In this document: in pieces, positions 1-7,734 of the stretch
Layout: each line of letters opens with the position of its first letter
Numbering within the stretch: the stretch's first letter is position 1
From: Streptomyces longispororuber
GTDB taxonomy: Bacteria > Actinomycetota > Actinomycetes > Streptomycetales > Streptomycetaceae
DNA: 39,772 bases
Assembly (NCBI RefSeq): GCF_014656095.1
Contig: NZ_BNBT01000071.1
Span: forward strand, 1 to 39,772
Reading direction: 5' to 3'
Notes under the pieces: model-generated
Told to the model about the DNA's origin: nothing
What the model saw: only the letters and a program-made list of their open reading frames with translations
Databases searched by the model: none
Position numbers and translations under genes: made by a program

Positions 1-2
1 GG

Positions 3-362
3 CCGCCGCGCGCAGCGCCTCCGCGTCGAGGCCGGTCGCGTGCGGCCGGTGCCCCGGGCGCGTCGTGGGGCGTGGCCCCGGAGTCGTACGCGCCGCCCGC
101 TCGCGCCCGGTCCCAGCCGTCCCGCGGCCTTGCCCTGTCGTCCTCCGCTCCGCAGGAGCACGGTTCGCTGTCCCTGCGGGAGCGAGAGGTCGTCCAACTG
201 GTCGGCAAAGCCATGACCAACGCGCAGATCGGCCGTCAACTGGGCATCTCCGAAGGGACGGTGAAACGGCACCTGCACAACATCTTCGTGAAGCTGCACG
301 CCGTGTCCCGGCTCGATGCCGTCAACAAGGCCGTGTCCTTGTCCCTGATCATGCTTCAGTGA
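3..362 (+). CDS. LuxR-type response regulator, C-terminal part (cut by window edge)
   Basis: The frame is open from the window start, so the N-terminus lies outside. What remains is a Ala/Pro/Arg-rich linker and a complete LuxR/NarL-type helix-turn-helix: the S-L-R-E-R-E-V-V start of the domain, then MTNAQIGRQLGISEGTVKRH as recognition region, and a short tail ending in a TGA stop at 360-362. Such proteins bind DNA, and many are response regulators or orphan pathway regulators. The gene converges on rmlA with only 7 bases between the stops. An internal GTG at 72 could be a start for a 96-residue stand-alone HTH protein, but the upstream open frame makes a truncated larger protein more likely. 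A role as cluster regulator is inference from position only. Confidence 0.7.
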   Translation, partial: PPRAAPPRRGRSRAAGAPGASWGVAPESYAPPARARSQPSRGLALSSSAPQEHGSLSLREREVVQLVGKAMTNAQIGRQLGISEGTVKRHLHNIFVKLHAVSRLDAVNKAVSLSLIMLQ

Positions 363-369
363 GGACGCG

Positions 370-1278
370 TCACGCCCCGGCGAGCTGGGGCGTTGCCGTG
401 GTGGAGGGGCGCCAGGCGCGGGCGACCTCCATCACGTACCGTCCGTAGTCGGACGTGCCGAGCCGCTCGCCGAGGCGGTGGCAGGCGTCGGCGTCGATGT
501 AGCCCATGCGCAGGGCGATCTCCTCCAGGCACGCGATGCGCACGCGCTGCCTGCTCTCCAGGATGCCGACGAACTGGCTCGCCGTGAGCAGCGCCTGGGG
601 GGTGCCGGTGTCGAGCCAGGTGAAGCCGCGGCGCAGCTCCACGAGGCGTGCCCGGCCCTGCTCCAGGTAGCGCAGGTTGACGTCGGTGATCTCCAGCTCG
701 CCGCGGGCCGACGGCCGGATGTTCTTGGCGATGTCCACCACGTCGTTGCTGTAGAAGTACAGTCCGGTGACCGCCTGGTTGGAGCGGGGCACGGCCGGTT
801 TCTCCTCGATCGACACCAGGCGCCCCTGGTCGTCGACCTCGCCGACGCCGTAGCGCTCCGGGTCGCTGACCCGATAGCCGAACAGGACGCAGCCGTCGAC
901 GTCGCGCGCGTTGCGCTGAAGCAGCGGGGACAGGCCGGGCCCGTGGAAGAGGTTGTCACCGAGCACGAGCGCGACGGAGTCGTCCCCGATGTGGGGGGCA
1001 CCGATGATCAGCGACTCCGCGAGGCCGTTGGGCCGCTCCTGCACGGCGTAGGTGAAGTTCACGCCGAGGCTGCTGCCGTCGCCGAGCAGACGCTGGAACT
1101 GCGGCAGGTCGTCCGGCGACGAGATGATGAGGATGTCGGTGATCCCGGAGAGCATCAGCACCGAGATCGGGTAGTAGACGGTGGGCTTGTCGTAGACCGG
1201 CATGAGCTGTTTGGACACGGCGAGTGTCGTGGGATACAGCCGCGTGCCGCTGCCTCCCGCGAGCACGATCCCTTTCAT
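370..1278 (-). CDS. rmlA: Glucose-1-phosphate thymidylyltransferase (302 aa)
   Basis: Makes dTDP-glucose from glucose-1-phosphate and dTTP, the entry step to deoxysugars. The start at 1278 gives the classic N-terminus MKGIVLAGGSGTRLYPTT, with the nucleotide-binding G-G-S-G-T-R loop at residues 9-14, followed by the SKQLMPVYDKP segment, LGDNLFHG and the FTWLDTGT segment; the 302-residue length suits the short RmlA class. A purine-rich ribosome site (GGAGGG) sits just upstream, and the possible longer start at 1359 would add 27 residues unlike the family. It is divergent from the first glycosyltransferase, so the region 1279-1484 probably holds promoters for both. No dTDP-glucose 4,6-dehydratase (RmlB) gene accompanies it in the window. 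Confidence 0.96.
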   Translation of the reverse strand: MKGIVLAGGSGTRLYPTTLAVSKQLMPVYDKPTVYYPISVLMLSGITDILIISSPDDLPQFQRLLGDGSSLGVNFTYAVQERPNGLAESLIIGAPHIGDDSVALVLGDNLFHGPGLSPLLQRNARDVDGCVLFGYRVSDPERYGVGEVDDQGRLVSIEEKPAVPRSNQAVTGLYFYSNDVVDIAKNIRPSARGELEITDVNLRYLEQGRARLVELRRGFTWLDTGTPQALLTASQFVGILESRQRVRIACLEEIALRMGYIDADACHRLGERLGTSDYGRYVMEVARAWRPSTTATPQLAGA

Positions 1279-1484
1279 GGCTTTCCCTCCAGGCCGAGGA
1301 GTGTGCTCCTTCCGGCCGGTGGGCGACGGAAGCGAGCGGTCCGGGATGCAGCACATCACCGCGGGTTCGCGTGGATTTGGTGGGCCGGTCGAGCTGGGCA
1401 GGGACCGCCGCCCGGCCTTCCAGCCGTCGTCGAGGGGCGCCTGCGATGGTTCCGGCGCCCTGAACCCGACCGCGGAGGAACCCC

Positions 1485-2660
1485 GTGCGCGTCCTCGTCA
1501 TGACCAGTCCGGTGCCCACCCACCTCACTCCGATGGTGCCCCTCGCGTGGGCGCTGCGTGCCGCCGGCCACGAGGTGCTCGCGCTCTGCCAGCCGGACGT
1601 GGCGGCCACCGCCCGGGGGGCCGGGCTGAACGTCACGGTGGTGGGCGGCGTGTACGACGACATCGGCAGGCGGCGCCGGGCCGCGGGGGCGGGGGCCGCG
1701 GAGCAACGCCACCGGCCCCGGGACGAGTCGGGGAAGCGGCCGGAGCCGTCGGCCGACGAGGGCGCCCCGCCCTGGGCGATGTTCGCGGCGCGGTGGCGGG
1801 AGCGGATGGACCACGTACTCGCTCCCGCCCTGGCGGCGGCGCGCGGGTGGCGTCCCGATCTGATCCTGGCGGACCCGTTGGAGTTCGCGGCTCCGCTCGT
1901 CGCCGGTGAGCTGGGGGTGCCCTTCGTACATCACCGCTGGGGGGTGGACGCGCACGGTGACGAGCGCTGGAGCCGGGCCCGGGAGGTGCTCGCGCCACTC
2001 ACCGGGGCGGGAATGCCGGACCCGGCACTGATCCTCGACCCGTGCCCGCCGGGGCTTCAGTCCCCGGAGCTGAGCCCGGGCGCCGGGATCCGCTTCGTGC
2101 CGTACAACGGCGGCGGCAGCAGGCCGTCCCCGCGGGGGTGTTCCGAGGGCGCCGTCTGCGTCTCCTTCGGCACGCGGGCGCTCGCGCTGGGCGGGGCGGA
2201 GCTGTTGCGCCGTACGCTGCGCGCGCTGAGCGGGCCGGGCGCGCCGGGCCCGGTGGTCGTCGCGGCGCCCGCGGGGACCCGGGAGGGGGTGGGCGGGGCG
2301 GGGGACGGCGTGGTGTTCCTCGAGGACGTTCCGTTGACGCTCTTCCTTGAACGGTGCGTGCTGGTGGTGCACCACGGCGGGGCGGGTACGGCGCTGACGT
2401 CGACGGCGTTCGGGCTGCCGCAGCTCGTGCTGCCGCAGGCGCCGTACCTCGTCGAACACGGGGAGCGCCTTGCGGCGACCGGGGCGGGGGCCCTGCTGAG
2501 GGAGGACGAGCAGGGCGAGCACCGGATCCGCGCGGCCGCGACCGCGCTCCTCTCCGGTCCCGGGCCCGCCCGCGCCGCGCGGGGGCTGGCCTCGGCCGCC
2601 GCCGCTCAGCCCGCCCCCTCCGCGTGGGTCGCCCCCCTGGAGCGGCTGGCAGCGCGCTGA
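1485..2660 (+). CDS. Glycosyltransferase 1, GT-B fold (391 aa)
   Basis: Predicted to transfer a deoxysugar from its dTDP form to the polyketide or to a growing sugar chain. The N-terminus MRVLVMTSPVPTHLTPMVPL and the donor-binding VVHHGGAGTALT segment near residue 300 are hallmarks of antibiotic GT1-family enzymes. It shares with GT2 and GT3 the ADPLEFAAPLV block, the D-P-C-P-P-G-L-Q-S-P-E block and a late NGGGS loop, so the three form one subfamily. The GTG start at 1485 has GGAGG ten bases upstream. The acceptor-side loop (about residues 60-90) is unusually rich in Arg, Ala and Glu compared with GT2 and GT3. Sugar and acceptor cannot be told from sequence. Confidence 0.93.
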   Translation: MRVLVMTSPVPTHLTPMVPLAWALRAAGHEVLALCQPDVAATARGAGLNVTVVGGVYDDIGRRRRAAGAGAAEQRHRPRDESGKRPEPSADEGAPPWAMFAARWRERMDHVLAPALAAARGWRPDLILADPLEFAAPLVAGELGVPFVHHRWGVDAHGDERWSRAREVLAPLTGAGMPDPALILDPCPPGLQSPELSPGAGIRFVPYNGGGSRPSPRGCSEGAVCVSFGTRALALGGAELLRRTLRALSGPGAPGPVVVAAPAGTREGVGGAGDGVVFLEDVPLTLFLERCVLVVHHGGAGTALTSTAFGLPQLVLPQAPYLVEHGERLAATGAGALLREDEQGEHRIRAAATALLSGPGPARAARGLASAAAAQPAPSAWVAPLERLAAR

Positions 2661-2677
2661 GCACCGCGAAAAGAGGA

Positions 2678-2717
2678 GCGGGGCGGTCGCGCTCGGGGGA
2701 AGCGCGTACCGCCCCGC
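2678..2717. terminator. Long hairpin between convergent genes
   Basis: GCGGGGCGGT at 2678-2687 pairs with ACCGCCCCGC at 2708-2717, and the stem continues inward (CGCGCT with AGCGCG, one bulged base) to about 16 bp with a 7-base loop. It lies between the stops of GT1 and the DHA2 exporter and could stop transcription from both sides. No T-run follows, as is usual in Streptomyces. Confidence 0.65.
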
Positions 2718-2736
2718 GGTCGGGTCGGGGCCGAGG

Positions 2737-4317
2737 TCAGCCCTTGGAGGGAGCGGCGCTCGTCTCGGCGTCCGCCTCCGTCCAGCTCCTCTTCGCGTCG
2801 TGCATCGTCTCCTTCACGAAAAGGGAGAGCACCACGGCGACGACCGACACCGCGGCGGCGGTGAGGTACATGACGTGGTTCGCCGAGACGAACGCGTCCA
2901 CGACGCTGTCCCGCACGGACGCCGGCAACTCCTGCACCGAGCCCAGGTTCGACACGTTCCCGCCGAGCCGGTCCGACACCTCACCGGGCAGCTTGTCGTC
3001 GAAGGAGGCGTTGAGCAGCACACCCAGAAGCGCGGTGCCGAGCGCCTGTCCCATCCGGCCGAGGAACCGAACCGATGTCGTGGCGACGCCCAACTCATGT
3101 GCTTCCACGGCGTTCTGCACGGCGAGGATCGACACCTGCATCAGGCCGCCGAGCCCGGAGCCGAGCAGGAACAGGTCGACCGCTATGACCCACGGCGAGG
3201 TGTGCTCACCGAGCAGCCCCAGCAGCGCGAGCGCCGCGGTGCACAGGAGGTTGCCGATCACGAGGACCATGCGGTAGCGGCCGGAGCGGGCGATCCACAG
3301 GCCGCCCGAGGTGGAGAAGATCACGAGCCCGAGCGCGAGCGGCACCGTGAACATCGCCGAGCTGGTCGGCGTCTGCGACCGCGCGATCTGCATGTACGTC
3401 GCCAGGTAGACCGGTGCGGACATCACCGCGAGGCCGGTGACGATCTGCAGCGGCGTCACCGTGCGGTAGACCGGGTTGCGGAACAGCGACAGCGGCAGGA
3501 TCGGCGCGGGCACCCGCCGCTCCCACCAGACGAACGCCACGGAGACCAGTACGGCCCCGGCCCCCATCACGAGGATCAGCGGCGACGTCCAGGAGTACTT
3601 GGTGCCGCCCCAGTCGGTGACCAGCAGCAGCCCGCTCGCCGCGGCGGCGATGAGCACCGCGCCGACCACGTCGACGGGCTCCTTGCGCCGCGCGCCCGCG
3701 GGCAGGTGCAGCGCGTACACCATGACCGCGACGGCCGCGATGCCCAGGGGCAGGTTGATGAAGAACAACCAGCGCCACCCCAGGTGTTCGCTGACCACAC
3801 CCCCAAGGAGCGGGCCCGCGACACTGCCGCCACCGATGATCGCGCCGCCGAGGCCCGAGCGCCGGGCCCGGTCCTTCGGGGGCGAGATCATGGCGACGAT
3901 GACGAGGGTGACGCCGACGAGGCCGCCCGCGCCGAGACCCTGGACCGCGCGGAACAGGATGAGCTGCCGCATGTCCTGGGCGGCGCCGCACAGCATCGAG
4001 CCCACCAGGAACAGGCCGGTGGCGAAGAGGAACACCTTCTTCGGCCCGAAGACGTCGCTGAGCTTGCCGTACAGCGGCTGCGTGGCGGTGGACGCCAGCA
4101 GGTAGACGGTGAACAGCCAGGGCAGCAGGTCGAGGCCGTGCACGGGGTCGAGGTCCCGGGCCATCGTCCACGCCGAGCTGCCGACGATGGTCTGGTCGAG
4201 GCTGGCCAGCAGCAGGATGCCGAGGGCGCTGGCTGAGGTCAGCTTGATCATGTTCGGTGACATCGCCTTCGCGGCCCCGGGCGCGGGGGACGCCTTGGCG
4301 GCGATTGGTCCTGTCAT
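2737..4317 (-). CDS. DHA2-family MFS drug exporter, 14 TM (526 aa)
   Basis: A proton-driven multidrug exporter of the EmrB/QacA type, probably the self-resistance or export pump for the glycoside. Many hydrophobic segments run from residue 25 to 500; motif A appears as GKLSDVFGPKKVF and the antiporter motif C as GAIIGGGSVAGPLLGG. A large extracytoplasmic loop (about residues 440-480, DDKLPGEVSDRLGG...) precedes the last TM segment, a common DHA2 feature. The tail is charged. The start at 4317 has AAGGAG about 12 bases upstream. It is divergent from the padR gene at 4563, and paired palindromes between them suggest drug-responsive repression, a frequent PadR-transporter arrangement. Assigning the substrate to the cluster product is inference. 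Confidence 0.93.
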   Translation of the reverse strand: MTGPIAAKASPAPGAAKAMSPNMIKLTSASALGILLLASLDQTIVGSSAWTMARDLDPVHGLDLLPWLFTVYLLASTATQPLYGKLSDVFGPKKVFLFATGLFLVGSMLCGAAQDMRQLILFRAVQGLGAGGLVGVTLVIVAMISPPKDRARRSGLGGAIIGGGSVAGPLLGGVVSEHLGWRWLFFINLPLGIAAVAVMVYALHLPAGARRKEPVDVVGAVLIAAAASGLLLVTDWGGTKYSWTSPLILVMGAGAVLVSVAFVWWERRVPAPILPLSLFRNPVYRTVTPLQIVTGLAVMSAPVYLATYMQIARSQTPTSSAMFTVPLALGLVIFSTSGGLWIARSGRYRMVLVIGNLLCTAALALLGLLGEHTSPWVIAVDLFLLGSGLGGLMQVSILAVQNAVEAHELGVATTSVRFLGRMGQALGTALLGVLLNASFDDKLPGEVSDRLGGNVSNLGSVQELPASVRDSVVDAFVSANHVMYLTAAAVSVVAVVLSLFVKETMHDAKRSWTEADAETSAAPSKG

Positions 4318-4481
4318 CTCCGCGTGGCTCCTTCTTCGGCGGGGCGAGGCGATGGGGCCTCGCTTGTCCGGTTGCCACCGTGGAGGGCGTGGCTGAGCCG
4401 GAGCTGTCAGCGGGCTGAGCGGGGGCTGAGCCGGGCCGCACGCGGCTGTCCGCGGCCCCGGGTGCCCGCCCTCAGTGGTTG

Positions 4482-4543
4482 TTCTATAGAAGTTCTAGAG
4501 GTAATGTTCATGTCGTCAGCTTCTTCTGTAGAACTTCTGTAGA
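4482..4543. promoter_or_regulatory. Paired palindromic operators between MFS exporter and padR
   Basis: Perfect palindrome TTCTATAGAA at 4482-4491 is followed one base later by TTCTAGAG; the pattern returns 42 bases on as TTCTGTAGAA (4524-4533), one base, TTCTGTAGA (4535-4543). Each box is therefore two TTCT-N-AGA units 11 bases apart, and the two boxes sit four helical turns apart. The AT-rich stretch contrasts sharply with its GC-rich surroundings and ends 19 bases before the padR start. It is the best candidate for the PadR binding site, controlling both divergent genes. Confidence 0.75.
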
Positions 4544-4562
4544 TGAGAGCAGGTGGTCCGTG

Positions 4563-5177
4563 ATGAACGACGCCGAGATCCCCCCGACCGTCGAGTCCGC
4601 CGAGATCCGTGCCGTGCCGCCCGTCGCCCCGCGCGCGGAGTCGGCGCTGCCGCCGGAGGCCGCGGTGGGCTCCGCGCCCATGGCGATGCGGCCCGCCGGG
4701 CCGCCCGCGGGGACGACCGCGCTGCGCGCGTACAAGCCGGGGCGCGGTGACATCCGTACGGCCGCGCTGACGCTGCTCGCCGAGGAGGAGCGGCTGAACG
4801 GGAACCAGATCGTCCAGCGCATCGCCGAGCGCAGCCACGGCGCATGGCGGCCCAGCCCCGGTGCGGTCTACCCGGCACTGGAACAGTTGGAGAAGGACGG
4901 ACTGATCGAGCCCGTGGAGGGCGGCGGGCGCCGCGGCTTCCGCCTCAGCGAGGCGGGACGCGTCCACGTCGAGGAGAACCGCCGGCAGGCGGAAGCGGTC
5001 TGGCAGGGCGTGGCATGCGCGGGGGACGCGCGGACCAGGGAGATCGACGTCTTGTGCGAGCACGTGGTCACCGCGGTGCGGCACGCCCTGTACGAGGCCG
5101 ACGACGACCGCTACGCGGAGGTCCGGGGGGTTCTCGTGGACGCTCGGCGTTCCCTGTACCGCCTGTTGGCCAAGTAG
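4563..5177 (+). CDS. PadR-family transcriptional regulator (204 aa)
   Basis: A winged-helix repressor, probably ligand-released, of the neighbouring exporter and perhaps cluster genes. After an Ala/Pro-rich tail of about 55 residues comes the PadR domain: DIRTAALTLLAEEERLNGNQ, then the signature WRPSPGAVYPALEQLEKDGL and the wing GGGRRGFRLSEAGR. A C-terminal helical region (about 130-204) would be the dimerisation part. The ATG at 4563 is chosen because AGGTGG lies just upstream; the preceding GTG at 4560 is an alternative. A frame open further upstream would put the operator repeats inside the coding region and is rejected. The long N-terminal extension is uncommon for PadR proteins. Confidence 0.92.
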   Translation: MNDAEIPPTVESAEIRAVPPVAPRAESALPPEAAVGSAPMAMRPAGPPAGTTALRAYKPGRGDIRTAALTLLAEEERLNGNQIVQRIAERSHGAWRPSPGAVYPALEQLEKDGLIEPVEGGGRRGFRLSEAGRVHVEENRRQAEAVWQGVACAGDARTREIDVLCEHVVTAVRHALYEADDDRYAEVRGVLVDARRSLYRLLAK

Positions 5178-5312
5178 CGCCACGAGAGCAGGCCGGGGGC
5201 GGGGCGGGGCACGCTGTCCCCCGAGCCGGTGGCGGAGCCCGCCGTGCGGCCCCGCTGCCCTCCGGGGCCACCGGAGGCCTCCACCCGGGCCCGATCGAGG
5301 CTGGACGCCCGT

Positions 5313-5349
5313 GCTGACGATGGACGGCGCATGTCGTCCGATCGTCAGC
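5313..5349. promoter_or_regulatory. Imperfect inverted repeat upstream of GT2
   Basis: GCTGACGATGGAC (5313-5325) and GTCCGATCGTCAGC (5336-5349) are inverted copies with one extra base, separated by 10 bases. The repeat ends 18 bases before the GT2 start and just before its ribosome site. It could be an operator or a 5' leader hairpin controlling the GT2-GT3 pair. Confidence 0.5.
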
Positions 5350-5367
5350 CGGTGAGGGAGAACCCCC

Positions 5368-6531
5368 ATGCGCGTCCTGCTCATGAGCACCCCCGTGTCC
5401 ACTCATTTCGCTCCCTCCATCCCGCTGGGATGGGCGCTGCGCGCGGCGGGGCACGACGTCCTGGTCGCGGGGCAGCCGGACATCGTGGGGACGGCGCACG
5501 GGGCGGGGCTGTGCACCGCCGTCGTCGGCGAGTGGTTCGACGCACTCGAACCGCTCACTTCGGGGCTGCCCGAGGGCAAGAGGCCGATCGAGGTCGGGCA
5601 CACCCGGGTCCGCGACGGCCACTGGGACGACGTCAACAAGATCTGGCTCATCCACTGCCGCTACATGGTCTCCCAGTACCTCGCGCTGGCCCGGGAGTGG
5701 AAGCCCGACCTGATCGTCGCCGACCCGTTGGAATTCAGCGCGCTGCTCGTCGGCGGTGTCCTGCGGATCCCGGTGGTCAACCGGCGCTGGGGCGTGGACC
5801 CGGCGGGCTTCCCCGGCCAGGAGATGGCCGCCCGCACCATGGGTACCATGCTCGGCCGGCTCGGCCTCGACGGGCTGCCCCGGCCCGCCCTGGTCCTCGA
5901 CCCCTGCCCGCCCAGTCTCCAGGTCCCTGAGGCCCCGGCGAGCCAGGGCATGCGGTACGTGCCCTTCAACGGCTCCGGCTCGCTGCCCGAGTGGGCCGCG
6001 GAGAAGCCCTTCGGGCGGCGCCGGGTGTGCGTGACGTTCGGACGGCTGACGGCGGCACTGAACGGGCTGCCGCTGGTGCGGACCGTCGCGGAGGCCGGCG
6101 GCGCGCTCGACGACGTGGAACTGGTGCTGACGCTGGAGCCCGAGTTCCAGGGCGAGCTGGGGCCCGTGCCCGGCAACGTACGCGTCGTCGACCCGGCCCC
6201 GCTCAACCTCTTCCTCGACACCTGTGACGCGGTCGTGCACCACGGCGGTGCCGGATCCACGCTCACCGCCTCCGCGTTCGGCCTGCCGCAGCTCGTGCTG
6301 CCCGGCATCACCGACACGTTCGTCGTCGCCGACCGCGTCGTCGCGACCGGCGTGGGCCGCGCCCTCGACGAGGCCGGGACGCAGAACGACCCCGAGCAGG
6401 TGCGGGCGGCACTGCGCGCCCTGCTCGACGACGACGGCCACGTCACGGCCGCCGCCAAGCTGCGCGACGAGATGGCCGCGATGCCGACGCCCGCGCACCT
6501 GGTGCCGATGCTCGAAGAGCTGGCGGGCTGA
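5368..6531 (+). CDS. Glycosyltransferase 2, GT-B fold (387 aa)
   Basis: A dTDP-deoxysugar transferase of the antibiotic GT1 family. It begins MRVLLMSTPVSTHFAPSIPL, contains VADPLEFSALLVGGVL, the DPCPPSLQVPEAP block, VPFNGSGS, and the donor-site VVHHGGAGSTLTASAFGLPQ. It is closely related to GT1 and GT3, less so to GT4 and GT5. ATG at 5368 follows GGGAG by 7 bases. The stop lies 5 bases before the GTG of GT3, so the two are translationally linked and probably act in succession on one chain. The acceptor loop (about residues 55-95) differs from its siblings, which suggests a different acceptor; this is inference. Confidence 0.93.
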   Translation: MRVLLMSTPVSTHFAPSIPLGWALRAAGHDVLVAGQPDIVGTAHGAGLCTAVVGEWFDALEPLTSGLPEGKRPIEVGHTRVRDGHWDDVNKIWLIHCRYMVSQYLALAREWKPDLIVADPLEFSALLVGGVLRIPVVNRRWGVDPAGFPGQEMAARTMGTMLGRLGLDGLPRPALVLDPCPPSLQVPEAPASQGMRYVPFNGSGSLPEWAAEKPFGRRRVCVTFGRLTAALNGLPLVRTVAEAGGALDDVELVLTLEPEFQGELGPVPGNVRVVDPAPLNLFLDTCDAVVHHGGAGSTLTASAFGLPQLVLPGITDTFVVADRVVATGVGRALDEAGTQNDPEQVRAALRALLDDDGHVTAAAKLRDEMAAMPTPAHLVPMLEELAG

Positions 6532-6536
6532 GCGCC

Positions 6537-7697
6537 GTGCGGGTGCTCTTCGCCTCGGTCTCCGTACCGAGCCATCTGCTGCCCATGGTGCCGCTGGCCG
6601 ACGCGCTGCGGGCCGCGGGCCACGACGTCCTGCTCGTCTGCCAGCCCGACCTCCTCCCGCACGCCGAGTCCGCAGGACTGCTCACCGCCGTCGTCGGCAG
6701 CGAGCGGCTGGAGGCCGAACGGCGCCGCAAGATGGCGCAGGTCGCCAAGGAACAGGCCGCCGTGCCCGGCGGGGTCTGGCAACCCACCTGGGAACAGCTC
6801 GCCGCTCGCTGGCGGCAGCGCGTCGAGGGCGTCATCGACGACTACGTGTCGGTGGGGCGCCGGTGGCGGCCCGACCTGATCGTCGCCGACCCGCTGGAGT
6901 TCGGCGCGCGCGTCCTCGGTGGTGTGCTCGACGTGCCGGTGGTGGTGCACCGTTGGGGCCCCGAGACCATGACCACCGAGGCCGCCGGGCCCGCCCGCGA
7001 AGCCCTCGCGGACCTGTGCGACCGCCTCGGCCTGCCCGACGGGCTCCCCGACCCGGCGGCCATCGTCGACCCGTGCCCGCCCGGACTCCAGTTCCCCGAG
7101 GCCGCGCCCGCCATGACGGCCCGGCACGTGCCGTTCAACGGCACCGGATCGGTGCCGCCCTGGGCCCGGCGGACCCCCGGCGGCCCCGCCCGGATCTGCG
7201 TGTCCCTCGGCAGCATGCCCGCACACCTCGGGGGGCTCACCCTCCTGGAGACCCTCGCCACGGCGACGGCCGGCCTCGACCGGGTCGAACTGCTCGTCCC
7301 GCTCGCCGCCGAGCTACGTGAGCGGGTAGGCCACCTGCCACCGTCGGTCCGGCTGGTCGAACCGACACCGCTGCACCTGTTCCTCGACGGCTGCTCGGCC
7401 GTCGTCCACCACGGCGGCTCCGGTACGGCTCTCACCGCGCTCGCGCACGGGCTGCCGCAGGTCGTGCTGCCACAGTTCAACCCGGCCCTCGCCCAGTGCG
7501 GTCGGCGAGTCGCCGACGTCGGCGCCGGGATCAACCTCACCGCCGCCGACCAGCTCGACGCCGCAGGCATCGCCGACGCGCTGCGCACCGTGCTCCACGA
7601 CCCCGAGCCACGCGCGGGAGCCGAGCGGATGCGCACCGCCATGACCGTTCAGCCCACCCCGGCCGCGCTCGTCCCGGCCCTGGAGGCACTGGCCTGA
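6537..7697 (+). CDS. Glycosyltransferase 3, GT-B fold (386 aa)
   Basis: The third member of the GT1/GT2/GT3 subfamily. It starts with MRVLFASVSVPSHLLPMVPL (GTG codon), has VADPLEFGARVLGGVL, DPCPPGLQFPEAAP, VPFNGTGS and the donor-binding VVHHGGSGTALTALAHGLPQ. The start lies 5 bases after the GT2 stop with no strong ribosome site, so coupled translation is likely. Residues 55-95 (RRRKMAQVAKEQAAVPGGVW...) replace the corresponding acceptor loop of GT2. It converges on the big SARP-family regulator with a gap of only 24 bases. Substrate and position in the oligosaccharide cannot be read from the sequence. Confidence 0.93.
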   Translation: MRVLFASVSVPSHLLPMVPLADALRAAGHDVLLVCQPDLLPHAESAGLLTAVVGSERLEAERRRKMAQVAKEQAAVPGGVWQPTWEQLAARWRQRVEGVIDDYVSVGRRWRPDLIVADPLEFGARVLGGVLDVPVVVHRWGPETMTTEAAGPAREALADLCDRLGLPDGLPDPAAIVDPCPPGLQFPEAAPAMTARHVPFNGTGSVPPWARRTPGGPARICVSLGSMPAHLGGLTLLETLATATAGLDRVELLVPLAAELRERVGHLPPSVRLVEPTPLHLFLDGCSAVVHHGGSGTALTALAHGLPQVVLPQFNPALAQCGRRVADVGAGINLTAADQLDAAGIADALRTVLHDPEPRAGAERMRTAMTVQPTPAALVPALEALA

Positions 7698-7713
7698 GGG
7701 CGGTCGCACCGTG

Positions 7714-7734
7714 ACCCGCGCTCAGGGCGCGGGT
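7714..7734. terminator. Short hairpin at convergent ends of GT3 and regulator
   Basis: ACCCGCG (7714-7720) and CGCGGGT (7728-7734) form a 7-bp stem with a 7-base loop that contains the stop codon of the regulator gene. It is the only hairpin in the 24-base gap, so it is a possible but weak bidirectional terminator. Confidence 0.35.

Noticed and set aside
4479..4562. Longer padR start
   Set aside because: It would place the palindromic operator inside the coding region; AGGTGG before 4563 fits better.
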